A DNA stretch of 64,000 nt from an uncultured Pedosphaera sp. (GCA_903918755.1 CAIXFN010000034.1:92618-156617); one strand, 5' to 3'. Counted from the first letter of the stretch, positions 52,772 through 62,819 are shown. Numbers and translations: made by a program. Notes: a model not told the origin generated them from the sequence alone.

Positions 52772-53812
52772 GTGAAACTGAAATACTGGCGGTGGGATCT
52801 CAAACTCACTCATACCTGGGCGATTTCGCGGAGCAGCGGCACGGACATTTTCAAAGTCGTACTTGTGGAACTGGCGGACGCGGACGGCCTCACCGGTCTG
52901 GGCGAAGCCGCCCCGATACGCCGGTATGAGGAGTCGGTGGATACCGTAATGGCGTTTTGCGCCCAGGTGGATGCGGCCCGGCTTTCCTTTGCTGACATTC
53001 CGGGGAGCATGGCTTATCTGGAAACCGTGGCGCCGGGAAATATGGCGGCGAAATGCGCGATCAATGTCGCGCTGGTGGACGGAGCGGCGAAGCGGGCCGG
53101 GAAGGCGGTTTACGATCTGCTTGGACTGGGCTTTCAGGAAGGGCGGCATGTCACTTCGTTCAGCATCGGGATCGACAAGCCCGAAGTGATCCGCCAGAAG
53201 GTCCTGGAAGCGGCGAAATATCCCGTGCTCAAGCTCAAGGTCGGCGGCCCGGATGATGAACTCAATCTGGCCGCCCTGCGCGCGGCCGCGCCGGACAAGC
53301 CGGTGAGTGTGGACGCGAACGAGGGTTGGAAAACCAAGGAACAAGCCTTGGATCAACTTGAATGGCTCGCGCGCGACGGGCACATTGAATTTGTGGAACA
53401 GCCGATGCCCGCAGCAACCGCGCTCCCGGATCTGGCATGGTTGAAAGCCCGCTCTCCGCTGCCCCTTTTCGGCGACGAGTCCTATCATACCGCGGCGGAT
53501 GTGGATTTTTGCGCCGCGGCGTATCACGGGGTGAACGTAAAACTGACGAAGTCTGGCGGCATTACCGGCGGCTTCGCCGCCTTGCAGGCCGCCCGGGCGG
53601 CCGGACTCCAGACCATGGTGGGCTGCATGATCGAAACCAGCGTGCTGATCAGCGCAGCCGCCCAACTCGCCGCATTGACCAACCATCTGGACATTGATGG
53701 CAATCTCCTGATCACCAATGATCCCTATACCGGTCCGACCGCGGAAAAAGGGATGATTTCGTTCGCGCACGCGGTGGAAAAATCTGGTCTGCGGGTGCGG
53801 TTGAAATCCTGA
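52772..53812 (+). CDS. Enolase-superfamily dipeptide epimerase (L-Ala-D/L-Glu type)
   Basis: A 346-residue member of the muconate lactonizing enzyme group that inverts the second residue of dipeptides, typically L-Ala-D-Glu released from murein. The catalytic set is complete: K-x-K in PVLKLKVGGPDDE, metal ligands in VDANEGWKTK, EFVEQPMP and FGDESYHT, and the second base Lys in VNVKLTKSGGITGG. The specificity motif D-x-D near HLDIDGNLLITNDPYTG is present. The preferred start is GTG 52772, giving MKLKYWRWDLKLTHTW as in relatives; the frame is open to a TTG at 52736. It is first in a four-gene plus-strand series with a sugar kinase and a sugar isomerase. Confidence 0.85.
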   Translation: MKLKYWRWDLKLTHTWAISRSSGTDIFKVVLVELADADGLTGLGEAAPIRRYEESVDTVMAFCAQVDAARLSFADIPGSMAYLETVAPGNMAAKCAINVALVDGAAKRAGKAVYDLLGLGFQEGRHVTSFSIGIDKPEVIRQKVLEAAKYPVLKLKVGGPDDELNLAALRAAAPDKPVSVDANEGWKTKEQALDQLEWLARDGHIEFVEQPMPAATALPDLAWLKARSPLPLFGDESYHTAADVDFCAAAYHGVNVKLTKSGGITGGFAALQAARAAGLQTMVGCMIETSVLISAAAQLAALTNHLDIDGNLLITNDPYTGPTAEKGMISFAHAVEKSGLRVRLKS

Positions 53813-53830
53813 TCTTTCCTGAACCTGACC

Positions 53831-54790
53831 ATGTCCACCGAAACCTCCGTCCCCCAGCGCCCCTTGCCCTTCCCGGCTTTGCTCGGGATCGAGATCGGCG
53901 GAACAAAATTGCAAATTGCCGTCGGTGACACCGCGGCCCGCATCGTGGAGCGCCACCGGTTCAAGGTGGACCCGGCCCTGGGTGCCGCCGGTATCCGGCG
54001 ATGTCTGGCCGACGCCCTGTCCCGCTTGACGCCCGAAGTACGGCCGTCCGCCGTGGGCGTGGGCTTTGGCGGGCCGGTGGACTGGCGGACGGGCCGAATA
54101 TCGAAGTCCCACCAGATTGAAGGCTGGTCGGAGTTCCCGCTGGGGCCGTGGTTGCAGGAATTGACCGGCGCCCCGGTGTGGGTGGACAACGACGGCAACG
54201 TGGCAGCCCTCGGGGAGGCGTGGCACGGCGCCGGGCGGGAATCCAATCCGGTATTTTATGTGACGCTCGGAAGCGGGGTCGGCGGCGGACTGGTGGTGGA
54301 CGGCAGGATATTTCACGGGGCGCCACCTGGCGAGGCGGAGATCGGGCATGTGCGGCTGGACCGGAACGGCACCATTGTTGAAAAACGTTGTTCGGGCTGG
54401 GCCGTGGATGCCCGGATCCGGCAGCTCAAGGCCGCCGGTTCAACCAGCCAACTTTGCCAACTGGCGGGCGACACGGTCGGCGGCGAAGCGCGGCACTTGC
54501 GGGCGGCATGGGAAGCCGGAGATTCGGTCGCCCGGTCGCTGCTTCAGGAGGTCGCGGAAGATCTGGCCTTCGGCCTGTCGCATGTGGTCCAACTTTTTCA
54601 CCCGGCAGTGATTGTGATTGGGGGTGGTTTATCACTGGTGGGTGAACCCTTGCGGGCGGCGGTGGCGGCGGCGCTCCCCCGGTTCGTCATGGAAGTTTTT
54701 CAGGGCGGTCCACGGGTGGTTCTGGCGGGACTCGGCGAAGACAGCGTGCCGGTGGGGGCGCTGGAACTGGCACGCTCGGCCCGGGGCTGA
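53831..54790 (+). CDS. ROK family sugar kinase
   Basis: A 319-residue ASKHA-fold kinase of the ROK family, likely phosphorylating a hexose or amino sugar. The phosphate-binding motif is LLGIEIGGTKLQIAVGD, the catalytic Asp lies in VWVDNDGNVAALGEAWHGAG, and the E-x-G-H substrate motif is in GEAEIGHVRLD. The usual ROK zinc site (C-x-C-G-x-x-G-C) is not present: only one Cys remains in EKRCSGWAVDARI, so zinc binding is probably lost. It starts 18 bases after the dipeptide epimerase. Together they suggest recycling of cell-wall material, but the substrate is unproven. Confidence 0.87.
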   Translation: MSTETSVPQRPLPFPALLGIEIGGTKLQIAVGDTAARIVERHRFKVDPALGAAGIRRCLADALSRLTPEVRPSAVGVGFGGPVDWRTGRISKSHQIEGWSEFPLGPWLQELTGAPVWVDNDGNVAALGEAWHGAGRESNPVFYVTLGSGVGGGLVVDGRIFHGAPPGEAEIGHVRLDRNGTIVEKRCSGWAVDARIRQLKAAGSTSQLCQLAGDTVGGEARHLRAAWEAGDSVARSLLQEVAEDLAFGLSHVVQLFHPAVIVIGGGLSLVGEPLRAAVAAALPRFVMEVFQGGPRVVLAGLGEDSVPVGALELARSARG

Positions 54791-54840
54791 AGCAATATTC
54801 CCGCTGGGCATTTGGCCCTGTTCTGGCATATTGAACGTCG

Positions 54841-55422
54841 ATGAAACAATGGCTTGGCGAATACGTGCGGGCGCAAAAGGCCGCGCTGGATGCAATTCCG
54901 GTGGACGCGGTCGCCGGTTTGATTGGCGCCTTTCAAACTGCGCTGGCGGAGGATCGGCAGATCTTTGTTTTCGGCAACGGCGGCAGTGCCAGCAACGCCT
55001 CCCATTTTGTGACGGATCTGGGCAAGGGCGCGTCGGACAAAACCGGCCGGCGCTTTCGCGTCTTGTCCCTAAATGACAACGTCAGCTGGCTGACCGCGTT
55101 GGGGAATGACTATTCCTACGACGAAGTTTTCCGCGGTCAATTGCAGAATTACGGCCGGCCGGGCGACCTGGTCCTGGCCCTGAGCGTGAGCGGAAATTCG
55201 CCCAATGTCGTCAAGGGGCTGGAGTGGGCCGTAGCCAATGGCTTACACACGATTGCGCTCGTGGGCGGAAAACGTGGCCGCATGGCGGAAATTGCCCATC
55301 AAACCATCGTGATTGACTCAACGCATTATGGCCGCGTGGAAGACGCGCAGATGGGCATTTGCCATATGATTTGCTACGCCTTCATCGAGAATCCCGCACT
55401 TGGAGCACTCCCCGCCGCCTGA
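54841..55422 (+). CDS. SIS-domain phosphosugar isomerase, GmhA-like
   Basis: A 193-residue single SIS-domain protein close to sedoheptulose-7-phosphate isomerase GmhA. Landmarks are FGNGGSASNASHFVTDLGKG, SLNDNVSWLTALGNDYSYDE, the phosphate-binding ALSVSGNSPNVVKGL and the C-terminal EDAQMGICHMICYAFIE. GmhA starts ADP-heptose synthesis, but related SIS proteins act on other phosphosugars and no other heptose genes are here. The gene is 50 bases behind the ROK kinase, so the two may act in sequence. Confidence 0.85.
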   Translation: MKQWLGEYVRAQKAALDAIPVDAVAGLIGAFQTALAEDRQIFVFGNGGSASNASHFVTDLGKGASDKTGRRFRVLSLNDNVSWLTALGNDYSYDEVFRGQLQNYGRPGDLVLALSVSGNSPNVVKGLEWAVANGLHTIALVGGKRGRMAEIAHQTIVIDSTHYGRVEDAQMGICHMICYAFIENPALGALPAA

Positions 55423-55453
55423 CCCACCGGCCGGCTGGAAATTCCCGCGCCCC

Positions 55454-55957
55454 ATGAATCCCCTCCCCCCACCCGACTGCTTCTTTCTGAGTGCGGCGGA
55501 AGGCTGGCTGGGACTGGGCGATCCGACAGCGGCGGCGGCGGAATTGGAACAGGTGGGGGAAGCCCACCGGCATCACCCCGCGGTATTGGACTTGCGCTGG
55601 ACGCTCTATGCCTGCCAAAAGGACTGGACCGGGGCGCTGCGAGTAGCCCGGGAATTTCGGGCGAGTGTTCCCGGCGAGGTTGCGAGCTGGCTGCATTATG
55701 CCTACGCCCTGCGCCGGACGGCGGAAGGCGGATTGCAAGCGGCATGGGAGGAATTGCTGCCGGCCTTGGAGAAATTCCCCCAGGACTCCACCGTGCCGTA
55801 CAACCTGGCCTGCTATGCCTGTCAGCTCGGGCGGCTCGGCGAGGCGCGCGGATTGCTGGCGCGCGCCGCCGGCCAGAACCGAGAGTTTATCCAGCAGATG
55901 GCGCTGCGGGACGCGGACTTGGAACCGCTCTGGACGGAGATTCGCGGTTGGAAATAA
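55454..55957 (+). CDS. TPR-like protein
   Basis: A 167-residue protein of tetratricopeptide-like helical pairs (FFLSAAEGWLGLGDPTAAAAE, HPAVLDLRWTLYACQKDWTG, WLHYAYALRRTAEGG and VPYNLACYACQLGRLGEARG) with no signal peptide. It resembles small TPR proteins of Verrucomicrobia of unknown role. The ATG at 55454 avoids overlap with the SIS gene; an upstream ATG at 55400 would overlap by 23 bases and add a Pro-rich lead. It is the last gene of the series. Confidence 0.75.
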   Translation: MNPLPPPDCFFLSAAEGWLGLGDPTAAAAELEQVGEAHRHHPAVLDLRWTLYACQKDWTGALRVAREFRASVPGEVASWLHYAYALRRTAEGGLQAAWEELLPALEKFPQDSTVPYNLACYACQLGRLGEARGLLARAAGQNREFIQQMALRDADLEPLWTEIRGWK

Positions 55958-56026
55958 GGGCGGCAACGCCCCACGCCAGGCCCCTTCACCCCTGCCTGCC
56001 GCAGATACTCCCCGCTGGATTTGCCC

Positions 56027-56983
<957 letters not shown>

Positions 56984-57062
56984 AGGATAATGTTGGACCG
57001 CAGCGGGCGAAGTGCAAGGGGCAAAAGCCGCTTCCGCTGCCCCCGAATGGCCCGGCAATGGC

Positions 57063-59282
57063 TCAACGCACCAGCACCCGCAAACGTTTGACGGAATAGT
57101 TACCCGCATTTTCCGCGAAGGTCCAATCCGGGTTCTTCGCGGGATTGTCGGCGGGCTGGGTTCCGATGCCGAGATCCGCCTTCCCCCCCGCGACCCAATG
57201 GTTCAAAGCGAAAAGCGTTTGGCGGGCGTCGTGATTATGGATCTGCATGGAGCCATAGCCATCCGCGGGATCCACCGGCTCATCGCCGAAATCGTACGTC
57301 TGGGCGGAAGCGTTGGGAACATTCGCGGCATTGGCCTGGCCGTAGTTATTGGGCCAGAATTCGAGGTTGCCCCCCGCCAGGTTGGTGCCGGTCACGATGC
57401 CTTTGACGTTCGAAAATACGTTCATCCCGGTGATGCTTTGTTGGAAGCGGGCGCCGGAAGCCACGGTGGGAATGCCTAATTTATCCAGGGATTGGGTGAA
57501 GGCATCCAGGGAAACGTAAACGAAATCAACCCGGCCGGAAGCGTCACCCAGTTCCAGGCAGTACGCCACGCGGGTAAACGGTTTGCTGATGCGGCTGCGG
57601 TTATCGACATCGTAGATGATATTGGGCCCGAGCTTGGCCAGATCGAGATCGTAAAGCAGTTGGTATTCGCGGGATTCGGGAACATTGATGGCAATAATGT
57701 CACGGTGCGGCACGTCACCCGCGCGGAAGGCCCCCGCAGGCAGCCCCACGGAATTCATCAGGTTCGGCTCGGCGAGCATGTGCCAGGCATAGCGAACGGC
57801 GACCGGGTGTTTGACCCCCGGCGCAGTCAACACCACACTCGTGCCGTCGATGCGCGCCGTGGCTTTTACGAAGCCCCCTTCGTCCGCATCAATGATCTCG
57901 AACCAGGACAAGGGTTTGCCATCGCGACTGGCCAGACCGTCGCCGGTGTTGGCGAATTTCACCCGCAACGCCGCGCCTTCGATCGTGAAGGCATCCCAGG
58001 TGGGCCCCGAGCAAACCACTTTCCGGCGCGCATAGGTTCGATTCAGCGCCCAGAGCGCAAGACGCCTTCCCACTTCCTGTTTGTTGGCAGGATGAATGTC
58101 CTGCACATTGCCGATATCATTAATGACGGCCATGCCGGTGTTTTCGATGCTCTGTGCCATGTTCTGCGCCTCCCAGAATTCACCGATGAATTCCGGATGA
58201 TTGCCGCCATAGTTGTAAGGGGCAATCTGCACGTAATAGAACGGAAAATCCCCCTCATGCCAGACTTCGCGCCACCCCCCAACGAGGGCCTTCATGCGCT
58301 CAGTGTATAAACGGCCTTCGCTGGAATTGGATTCACCCTGATACCAAATGGCGCCCCGCAGAGCGAAGGGAACCAGGGGGTGAATCATCCCATTGAACAA
58401 TGCGGTCGCGTGCTGGACATCGCGCGGCCCCAGCAACTCGTCGGGATAAGTGGGCATGACGGGGACGGCGACCTGCTGCTCCATGGCCTTCCGGGCGGCG
58501 GCGAGCCATTGCCCGGTGCCATCGAGGATTTGCGCGAGTCGTTCCTGGTGCAGGCGCGCGCGCGGGTCACCGAGCTGGACCTTTTCGTATTCCTTGGCCA
58601 GGTCCGGGACGGCGGCAAAACCCTCGGGCGGTGTCCACGATTCGATCCTCGTACCGCCCCAAGTGGCATCGATGAGCCCCACGGGAACGCCCAGTTTGGC
58701 GTGCAATTCACGACCAAAATAATACCCGGCCGCCGAAAATCCGGCCCAACCGCCTGCGGCGATACTTGCCGGGGTGCAGACCTGCCAGGAGCCGGTCATG
58801 TCCGCTTGCGGTTCCGCCGTCCAGCGCTTTTCAACTTTTAGCAAACGAATGCCCGGATGATTCGCGGCGGCGATCTCTTGCTTCCCGTTCAAGGCGGCAC
58901 CCACCCCCATTTCCATATTCGACTGCCCGGAGCAGAGCCACACCTCCCCCACCAAAATGTCGTCCAACGCAATGGTATTGGGACCGCTGACCGAAAGTTT
59001 GAGCGCGACGTCTCCCGCTTTCATGGCCGGAAATTCCACCTTCCATTCCCCTTTTTCATTCGCTTTCACCTGCCGGCTTTCCGTCGCCAACCGGACGGAA
59101 ACCTCGGCCCCCGGATCCGCCCAGCCCCAGATGATCACCGGCTTTTCCTGCTGCAGCACCATGTGGGAGCCAAATACTTTGGGCAACCGCACTTCCGACC
59201 GCGCAATTCGCGGAAATGCCACCCCAACCAACAGGACGAACACCGCCGCCCTGAACACCTCGGACAATTTTGATACGCGCAT
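57063..59282 (-). CDS. Sialate O-acetylesterase-like SGNH hydrolase
   Basis: A secreted 739-residue protein. A signal peptide (about 10-29) is followed by an Ig-like lead (LPKVFGSHMVLQQEKPV and GEWKVEFPAMKAGDVAL), then the SGNH esterase with the nucleophile Ser in VWLCSGQSNMEMGV, the oxyanion Gly block WGGTRIESWTPP, AIWYQGESNSSEG and a possible Asp/His pair in GNVQDIHPANKQEVG. The last 200 residues or so (from about 530) form an extra beta-rich module absent from simple family members, probably carbohydrate-binding. Likely removes acetyl groups from plant or animal glycans in the periplasm. Confidence 0.88.
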   Translation of the reverse strand: MRVSKLSEVFRAAVFVLLVGVAFPRIARSEVRLPKVFGSHMVLQQEKPVIIWGWADPGAEVSVRLATESRQVKANEKGEWKVEFPAMKAGDVALKLSVSGPNTIALDDILVGEVWLCSGQSNMEMGVGAALNGKQEIAAANHPGIRLLKVEKRWTAEPQADMTGSWQVCTPASIAAGGWAGFSAAGYYFGRELHAKLGVPVGLIDATWGGTRIESWTPPEGFAAVPDLAKEYEKVQLGDPRARLHQERLAQILDGTGQWLAAARKAMEQQVAVPVMPTYPDELLGPRDVQHATALFNGMIHPLVPFALRGAIWYQGESNSSEGRLYTERMKALVGGWREVWHEGDFPFYYVQIAPYNYGGNHPEFIGEFWEAQNMAQSIENTGMAVINDIGNVQDIHPANKQEVGRRLALWALNRTYARRKVVCSGPTWDAFTIEGAALRVKFANTGDGLASRDGKPLSWFEIIDADEGGFVKATARIDGTSVVLTAPGVKHPVAVRYAWHMLAEPNLMNSVGLPAGAFRAGDVPHRDIIAINVPESREYQLLYDLDLAKLGPNIIYDVDNRSRISKPFTRVAYCLELGDASGRVDFVYVSLDAFTQSLDKLGIPTVASGARFQQSITGMNVFSNVKGIVTGTNLAGGNLEFWPNNYGQANAANVPNASAQTYDFGDEPVDPADGYGSMQIHNHDARQTLFALNHWVAGGKADLGIGTQPADNPAKNPDWTFAENAGNYSVKRLRVLVR

Positions 59283-59463
59283 ATTATTGAGTGCCTTCCA
59301 AGACCCGCCTCATGGACCTGCAGGTTTCCTGCAACCATGGCAACGATCTGACGACCGCGCAAATACAGAATTCACCGGGTTTTACGTTGGCGGTCAACCG
59401 GCTTCGCGCGGCGCAGTGTCAACCTCGGTATGGGGGATATCCCCCGTTTACAATTCTGCCGAG

Positions 59464-60324
59464 ATGAAGCTATTTTGGTACATGGTCAATTACTCTGGTC
59501 TGTTCAGAATCGTAGGGGCAGCTCTCCGCCACCCCAAACTCCCGTTGGCGAGCATCCCGGGATGGTCCATCGGTGCGGCGATTCTTTTGTCCGCTCCGCG
59601 ATCCGGCGCGACCCCTATTGATCTTGGCTCCGCCGAGAGCTTTGCAATTTTGGCGGGCGCTGGGATCACGATTTCCGGGGCGACAACCGTCGTGGGCGAC
59701 ATTGGGATCTACCCGGCTTCAACGGTGGCCGGACTGGCCAACGCGGCTCTCACCGGGACAGTCCACGCCGGGGATACCGCCGCCCACGCTGCCCAGACCG
59801 CTCTCATCGCCGCCTACGCCGACGCAGCCGGGCGGACCCCCACCTCCATCTTCGCTCCCATTTACGATCTTGGCGGGCAAACTTTTCTACCCGGCGTTTA
59901 CCATGACAGCACCTCGTTGGCCATCACCGGCACGGTGACCTTGGATGCCCACGGCAACCCAAATGCGGTTTGGATTTTTCAGGCGGGGACGACCTTGATT
60001 ACGAGTTCCGGTAGCCAGGTAATACTGACCGGTGGAGCCCAGGCGGCCAATGTTTTTTGGCAGGTCGGGACTTCGGCAACCCTCGGCAGTCAATCCATCT
60101 TCGTCGGCGACATCCTGGCCCAACAAAGCGCCACTCTGAATAGCGGAGCGAGCGTTTTGGGGCGCATTTTGGCTGAGCAAGGGGCTGTCACCTTGGATGG
60201 GAACTCGATTCACGTATCCTCGGCCAGCGCACCGGATGGGGGAGCCACCCCGATCCTGTTTGGCTTGTCTCTGGCTGCTTTATTCGCCTTCAAACTCCGA
60301 CAGAAACCGCCGGCCTTGGGTTAG
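59464..60324 (+). CDS. Ice-binding-like (DUF3494) secreted protein with VPDSG-like C-terminal sorting tail
   Basis: A 286-residue secreted protein. An N-terminal hydrophobic segment is followed by the DUF3494 beta-helix: SAESFAILAGAGITISGATT, VVGDIGIYPAS, DLGGQTFLPGVYHDSTSLAI, AVWIFQAGTTLITSSGSQVI and VFWQVGTSATLGSQSIFVGD. These blocks are very typical of the ice-binding protein fold, though many members have other adhesive roles. The end (SAPDGGATPILFGLSLAALF, then AFKLRQK) has the layout of VPDSG/PEP-CTERM tails: a PDGG motif, one hydrophobic helix and basic residues, so it is probably processed by an exosortase. The ATG at 59464 is chosen because a longer open frame overlaps the upstream divergent gene. 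Confidence 0.85.
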   Translation: MKLFWYMVNYSGLFRIVGAALRHPKLPLASIPGWSIGAAILLSAPRSGATPIDLGSAESFAILAGAGITISGATTVVGDIGIYPASTVAGLANAALTGTVHAGDTAAHAAQTALIAAYADAAGRTPTSIFAPIYDLGGQTFLPGVYHDSTSLAITGTVTLDAHGNPNAVWIFQAGTTLITSSGSQVILTGGAQAANVFWQVGTSATLGSQSIFVGDILAQQSATLNSGASVLGRILAEQGAVTLDGNSIHVSSASAPDGGATPILFGLSLAALFAFKLRQKPPALG

Positions 60325-60472
60325 CCCGGCCAACCTTGCGTAGCGCGACTCTTTATAGACAGTGCCCTGAGCAAAAAGAGACAGCTCAGAAACGAAAGAC
60401 GTCATACGGATGAAAAATGTCAACGGATTGCATCAAATTCAAGTTGGCACGGCGCATGCTGAAGATTCATCC

Positions 60473-60592
60473 ATGAAGAAATCAAGAATCTCGCCTTTCG
60501 GAGATTTTGCAATTCTCGCCGCTGGCATCATCATGGTGCCAGTGAATCAGCCTGTCGTAACTCTGCCTGATACCGCCGCGCTTCCGAGCTAG
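60473..60592 (+). CDS. Possible 39-residue peptide, uncertain
   Basis: An open frame starting MKKSRISPFGDFAILAAGII with one short hydrophobic stretch. The only support is that a strong terminator on the same strand begins 27 bases after its stop. An in-frame ATG at 60410 would lengthen it to 60 residues. No family and no clear ribosome site. The rest of 60325-60853 holds no gene that I can support. Confidence 0.3.
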   Translation: MKKSRISPFGDFAILAAGIIMVPVNQPVVTLPDTAALPS

Positions 60593-60618
60593 GCGTCTTC
60601 CATAAAGTTGTATATTCC

Positions 60619-60655
60619 GGCGTTCTGTTGAAAGCAGAACGCCTTTCTTTTTTTG
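60619..60655 (+). terminator. Rho-independent terminator
   Basis: A 9-bp perfect stem (60619-60627 with 60635-60643, seven-base loop) followed by a T-rich run (60644-60655). It ends plus-strand transcription from the ice-binding-like gene or from a small transcript between them. Confidence 0.88.
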
Positions 60656-60803
60656 GTATCCACCTGCAGACAGGCACCTTCAGGTCACGAACCACCCGGT
60701 GGAGGTGGACGGGGAGGGAAAAATGACCCGATGGAAGAACTTCGGGCGGTTGGCTTGGATGGAGACTACCCAAGCGCCGACTCTCCTAACAATCTCTTCG
60801 AAA

Positions 60804-60835
60804 ACCGCTCTCTCCTGGCATTGTCACCAGGAGAG
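60804..60835 (-). terminator. Probable terminator of the small basic protein gene
   Basis: A 9-bp perfect stem (60810-60818 with 60827-60835, eight-base loop) followed on the minus strand by CGG and a short U-run. It lies about 20 bases past the small basic protein stop. The U-run is short. Confidence 0.55.
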
Positions 60836-60853
60836 ACGGCAATACGGGGGCGC

Positions 60854-60976
60854 TTACTTCTTTTTGGCAACCGGCTTGGCGGCTACCGCGGCGGTTTTCT
60901 TCGCCGTGGCGGTCTTCGCCGCAACGGTTTTCTGTTTGGTCTTCTTCTGCGTGGACTTCGGGGATTTGTCGCCCAT
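60854..60976 (-). CDS. Small basic protein (MGDKSPKS type)
   Basis: A 40-residue, Lys/Ala/Thr-rich protein starting MGDKSPKSTQKKTKQKTVAA and ending with KPVAKKK. Short basic proteins with this MGDKSPKS start occur in Verrucomicrobia and Planctomycetes; their function is unknown, but the charge suggests nucleic acid or ribosome binding. The repeated AAKTATAKKTAAVAAK part resembles histone H1 tails. It is below common length cut-offs, and the opposite strand carries a longer but meaningless hydrophobic frame. A hairpin terminator follows. Confidence 0.8.
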   Translation of the reverse strand: MGDKSPKSTQKKTKQKTVAAKTATAKKTAAVAAKPVAKKK

Positions 60977-61145
60977 ATAATGTTAGTTTATTTCTTCGAT
61001 TTAACTCACCTGCGGCATGTTTAGTTTCTCCGAAGGGTGCGACATTGTGTCCTTTTGTTTCAATCTTGTAAATAATATCTTTTTATAAGGGAAATTTGCG
61101 GGTCAATTTGTCACGGTGCCAGCCCCAACAAATCCCGGACTGACT

Positions 61146-62663
61146 TTATTGGGGGGATTTGGCGGGTTGGAGGGCGGAGTCTAATTCAGTCGCCAGTTGC
61201 CGGCCGCGTTCGGGCTGCGCCACACCAAGGTCGTTGGTTTCCCCCAAATCTCCGCTCAGATTGTAGAGCGCGCCCCGGGAGGCGATTCCCGGGCGGGGCT
61301 GAGCCCCGGGGGCAATCCACTTCCACAAACCATTGCGATAGCCGAACATACGGCCACCATCATGCTCTACCAGATGGGGGCGCCCGGTCCGGCTTTCACC
61401 CAGCAGGGCGGGCAAAACGTTGACACTATCCGCTGCCTGCCCCGCTGGAATGGACTGTCCGGTAAGGGCGGCAAAGGAGGCGGAAAAGTCCACCAGGCAC
61501 ACCAAGGCATCGGACACTCCCGGCGCGACTCTCCCCGGCCACGCAAGAATGAAGGGCACGCGGGTGCCGCCTTCGTAAACCTGGTATTTCCCCCCGCGCA
61601 ATGGTCCGGCGGGCCGGTGCCCCTGCAAGTCGGGCCCGGCCCGATCATCATAGCCGTCGTCGATCACCGGGCCGTTGTCGCTGCTGAGTACCACAATCGT
61701 GTTGGTGGTGAGCTTGCAGCGTTCCAGGGTGTCCATTATTTGCCCCACACACCAATCGAACTCCACAATCACGTCACCACGGATTCCACACCCGCTTTTC
61801 CCCACGAATCGTGGATGAGGTACCCGGGGTACATGGGGATCGTGCGCGGCGAAATAGAGGAAAAAAGGGCGATTAGTGTTACGGCCTATAAAGTCTACCG
61901 CCTTAGCCGTAAAGACATCGGCCTTGTCCTCATCCTTCCACCGGGCCGCGTGTCCCCCGGTCATGAAGCCAATCCGGCTGATGCCGTCAATGATTGTGCC
62001 ATCATGGCCCAGAGTGAGCCCCATTTTTAGCAATTCCGGGTGGTTCTTTCCGGTGGGTTCGTTGCCGATCGGCTGACCGTAACTGACTTGAATCGGATCC
62101 TGCGGATCCAGGCCGAAAACTCGGTGGTTTTCCACGTAAACGCAAGGGACCCGGTCCCCCGTGGCCGGTTGCATAAATGCGTAATCAAATCCCACCTCCA
62201 GGGGGCCGGGCCGAATTTCCGCATTCCAGTCCGGCCCCCCGATTCCCCCCAGGCCCAGATGCCATTTACCCACGATGCCCGTCGTGTAACCGGCTTGCCG
62301 CAGCAATCCCGGTAGCGTGGTCTGGCGGGGATCAATGATGAGGGCGGCATTGCCGGGCAAAACCCCGGTCCCGGCCTTGCGCCAGGGGTACTGACCTGTG
62401 AGCAAAGCGTAGCGGGAAGGCGTACAAGTGGCCGATGTGGCGTGCGCATCGGTAAAACGCAACCCTTGCCGGGCCAGCCGGTCGATCTCCGGCGTAGGTA
62501 TCCGGGTGGCACCATAACAGCCCGTGTCGCCAAACCCCAGATCGTCCGCGAGAATGATGATAATGTTGGGCGGGGTGGCCTTCGCCGGGGCGGCCGCCGC
62601 CGGAAGATTGACCGCCGCAAAGCCGACCCCAAAAAGGAGGAAAACCAGAAAGGACTTTTTCAT
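61146..62663 (-). CDS. Secreted arylsulfatase (formylglycine type)
   Basis: A 505-residue sulfatase of the arylsulfatase A type. A signal peptide (about 1-25) is followed by the metal-binding NIIIILADDLGFGDTGCYG and the formylglycine motif Cys80-T-P-S-R in SATCTPSRYALLTGQYPWR. GIVGKWHLG with catalytic Lys/His, FFLYFAAHDPHVPRVPHPRF and IVVLSSDNGP with the metal-binding Asp-Asn complete the site. GPLRGGKYQVYEGGTRVPFI closes the core. Likely removes sulfate esters from polysaccharides in the periplasm. It needs a formylglycine-generating or anaerobic sulfatase-maturing enzyme, which is not in the window. Confidence 0.93.
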   Translation of the reverse strand: MKKSFLVFLLFGVGFAAVNLPAAAAPAKATPPNIIIILADDLGFGDTGCYGATRIPTPEIDRLARQGLRFTDAHATSATCTPSRYALLTGQYPWRKAGTGVLPGNAALIIDPRQTTLPGLLRQAGYTTGIVGKWHLGLGGIGGPDWNAEIRPGPLEVGFDYAFMQPATGDRVPCVYVENHRVFGLDPQDPIQVSYGQPIGNEPTGKNHPELLKMGLTLGHDGTIIDGISRIGFMTGGHAARWKDEDKADVFTAKAVDFIGRNTNRPFFLYFAAHDPHVPRVPHPRFVGKSGCGIRGDVIVEFDWCVGQIMDTLERCKLTTNTIVVLSSDNGPVIDDGYDDRAGPDLQGHRPAGPLRGGKYQVYEGGTRVPFILAWPGRVAPGVSDALVCLVDFSASFAALTGQSIPAGQAADSVNVLPALLGESRTGRPHLVEHDGGRMFGYRNGLWKWIAPGAQPRPGIASRGALYNLSGDLGETNDLGVAQPERGRQLATELDSALQPAKSPQ

Positions 62664-62819
62664 GCCATGGATGATCGACGAAACTTATCCGGGAAGGTCT
62701 AAGCCTTCCAAGGGATAATTCTTCTGAACTGCCGATGCACGGCAACCGCAATGCATATCCAAGACAAAAGCTCGTGGAGCGGGCTCGGCAATCCGATCCC
62801 CTCCCGGCGCAAAAATAAT

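Noticed and set aside
60699..60980. A 93-codon hydrophobic plus-strand frame
   Set aside because: It is the antisense of the Lys/Ala-rich small basic protein, which has a known-looking N-terminus and a terminator.
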